From NCBI RefSeq assembly GCF_003472385.1, contig NZ_QRLV01000001.1, forward strand, positions 326,976 through 390,975: a DNA stretch of 64,000 bases, read 5' to 3'. This DNA comes from Sutterella sp. AM11-39 (lineage in GTDB: Bacteria; Pseudomonadota; Gammaproteobacteria; Burkholderiales; Burkholderiaceae_F). The translations under genes and the position numbers were made by a program. The notes below the pieces were generated by a model. That model saw nothing but the letters and a program-made list of their open reading frames with translations. It did not search any database and was not told the origin of the DNA. Shown piece by piece: positions 62,991 through 64,000 of the stretch (its first letter is position 1; each line of letters starts with the position of its first letter).

Positions 62991-63760
62991 TGCGCGTTTT
63001 CATCACTGGGGCTTCCAGCGGCATCGGCGCTGCGATGGCCAAGAAGTTCGATGCCATGGGCGCTCAGCTGGGTCTTGTCGGCCGCAGTCAGGAAAAGCTT
63101 GACACCGTGCTTTCGAGCATGCAAAACGCTCAGGCACACACCACCTATGCGCTCGACGTCACCGACCGCGCAGCACTCTTTGCCGCGGCTCGGGACTTTG
63201 ACGGCAAAGCCCCCGTGGACATCGTGCTAGCCAACGCCGGCATCTCGATCGGCGTCAAAACGGAATACGAAGAAGATCTGGACGTTCTTGAAAAGGTCTA
63301 TCGCACGAACGTCTTTGCTATGGCCGCAACCTTTCACCCCTTCATCGAACCGATGAGCAAGCGCGGCGGCGGCCAATTTGCCGGCATCGGTTCCGTCGGC
63401 GGCATCCGCGGTCTTCCCGGCAGCGAAGCCTATTGCTCCAGCAAGGCCGCCGTGATCAGCTATCTGGAAAGTTTGCGCAACGACGTGCGTAAGTACGGCA
63501 TTTCCGTCACAACGATCTGCCCGGGCTTCGTGCGCACCCCACTCGTTGCAAAGAACCCGTACAAGATGCCCTTCATTCTGGAGCCGGAAGAATTCGCCGA
63601 GCGCGCCGTCAAGGCGATTCTCGACAAGGATTCCTATCGTGTGATTCCCTGGCAGATGGCCTGGGTGGCTCGCCTCCTGAAGATTCTTCCCGATTCCGTC
63701 TTCGACTGGGCCTTAAGCGGTCGCGGAGAAAAGCCGCGCGCCAAAGAGCTCGGTCTCTGA
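62990..63760 (+). CDS. Short-chain dehydrogenase/reductase (SDR)
   Basis: 256-residue classical SDR: cofactor loop TGASSGIGA (6-14), the NAG motif in LANAGISIG, the catalytic Ser region GIGSVGGIRG and the YCSSK pair (Tyr and Lys). Substrate cannot be read from sequence. It starts within the dsbA stop (TAATG), so translation is coupled, and it is followed by a terminator. SDRs of this kind next to dsbA are common in Burkholderiales. Confidence 0.88.
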   Translation: MRVFITGASSGIGAAMAKKFDAMGAQLGLVGRSQEKLDTVLSSMQNAQAHTTYALDVTDRAALFAAARDFDGKAPVDIVLANAGISIGVKTEYEEDLDVLEKVYRTNVFAMAATFHPFIEPMSKRGGGQFAGIGSVGGIRGLPGSEAYCSSKAAVISYLESLRNDVRKYGISVTTICPGFVRTPLVAKNPYKMPFILEPEEFAERAVKAILDKDSYRVIPWQMAWVARLLKILPDSVFDWALSGRGEKPRAKELGL

Positions 63761-63775
63761 CCGAATTGCCTGCAC

Positions 63776-63814
63776 TTCAGCCCGGTTGCCCTTTGCGCCG
63801 GGCTGAATTTTCTT
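63776..63814 (+). terminator. Terminator after the SDR gene
   Basis: TTCAGCCCGG (63776-63785) and CCGGGCTGAA (63798-63807) form a perfect ten-pair stem, followed by TTTTCTT. It ends the argS-SPOR-dsbA-SDR unit. Confidence 0.8.
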
Positions 63815-63887
63815 CAGCAATCGATCCAAAACAGCGCAAACGGGACGGCAAAGAAACCATTGCCGAATGATCCCACCACATCTCCAG

Positions 63888-64000
63888 CTTGACGTCCTCC
63901 CCTGATTGAAATCAGAGGATTCCTCCGGAGTTGCTCACGCAACGCCGAGAGGTTGGTTCTCGCTGTTGGCGCCGGAGTTTCGTGCAAAAGGCACGTCGGC
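63888..64000 (-). mobile_element. Partial IS200/IS605-type element end (TnpB-associated)
   Basis: On the minus strand the sequence reads towards ...GGGGAGGACGTCAAG (63888-63902), a form I know from the right end of IS605/IS1341 elements next to tnpB. Short hairpins are stacked here: CTGATT/AATCAG (63902-63915), GTTGC/GCAAC (63930-63943) and a CGTGC/GCACG stem near 63977-63993. A tnpB gene would lie beyond 64000 on the minus strand; none is visible inside the window. Confidence 0.5.

Noticed and set aside
1..64000. CRISPR arrays, rRNA or tRNA genes, prophage
   Set aside because: No regularly spaced repeats, no tRNA cloverleaf or rRNA sequence, and no phage structural or integrase genes were seen.

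Overview
This window looks like a chromosomal segment of an anaerobic, LPS-bearing betaproteobacterium, most likely a gut Sutterellaceae member (Burkholderiales). That placement is inference: the gene orders prs-rplY-...-pth-ychF and argS-SPOR-dsbA-SDR are familiar from Burkholderiales, the Kdo/Lpt/RpoN block is Gram-negative, and the energy genes are anaerobic (formate, sulfite, 2-hydroxyacids). No oxygen-respiration genes, rRNA, tRNA or CRISPR array are visible.

Layout. 1-5.6 kb: nucleotide and translation housekeeping (prs, rplY, DEAD-box helicase, pth, ychF). 5.6-12.7 kb: hslR, then Kdo and lipopolysaccharide transport (kdsD, kdsC, lptC, lptA, lptB) running into rpoN, ptsN and rapZ. 12.7-14.6 kb: oxidised-guanine repair (mutY, mutM) on the minus strand. 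14.7-19.4 kb: a formate/nitrite channel, metK, and a methionine pair (metY, and a MetA with Glu111, predicted to use acetyl-CoA). 19.4-26.0 kb: a complete membrane-bound formate dehydrogenase (fdnGHI, Cys form) with its maturation genes fdhE and fdhD. 26-28.3 kb: trpS and a molybdate-binding Mop protein; matching ModE-like palindromes lie upstream of fdnG and of mop. 28.4-37.6 kb: cstA, aroD, a larABC set with an abnormal LarC, a phosphohexomutase and aspS. 37.8-41.9 kb: an XRE regulator and a four-gene minus-strand cluster resembling ferrosome (fez) iron-organelle operons: a P1B-type ATPase without a CPC motif, an HMA-like protein and two small membrane proteins. 42.2-44.7 kb: an AsmA-like protein.

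44.8-58.0 kb is the most striking region: fourteen minus-strand genes ending at a strong bidirectional terminator. They encode an octaheme MccA/SirA-type sulfite reductase (seven CXXCH hemes plus one CX15CH heme), a periplasmic rhodanese, an FKBP prolyl isomerase, a TPR protein, the MccC/MccD quinol-oxidising module, a NosL-NosL-NosD-NosF-NosY copper-delivery set with no NosZ, and a CcmF-CcmH-thioredoxin heme-attachment set in which CcmH has lost its CXXC. Together with the formate dehydrogenase and the formate channel, one window could encode a whole formate-to-sulfite electron transport chain. The sulfide produced could feed the nearby MetY route.

58.3-64 kb: a small membrane protein, folE2, argS, a SPOR protein, dsbA, a short-chain dehydrogenase, and at the right edge what looks like the terminal hairpin region of an IS200/IS605-type (TnpB-associated) element.
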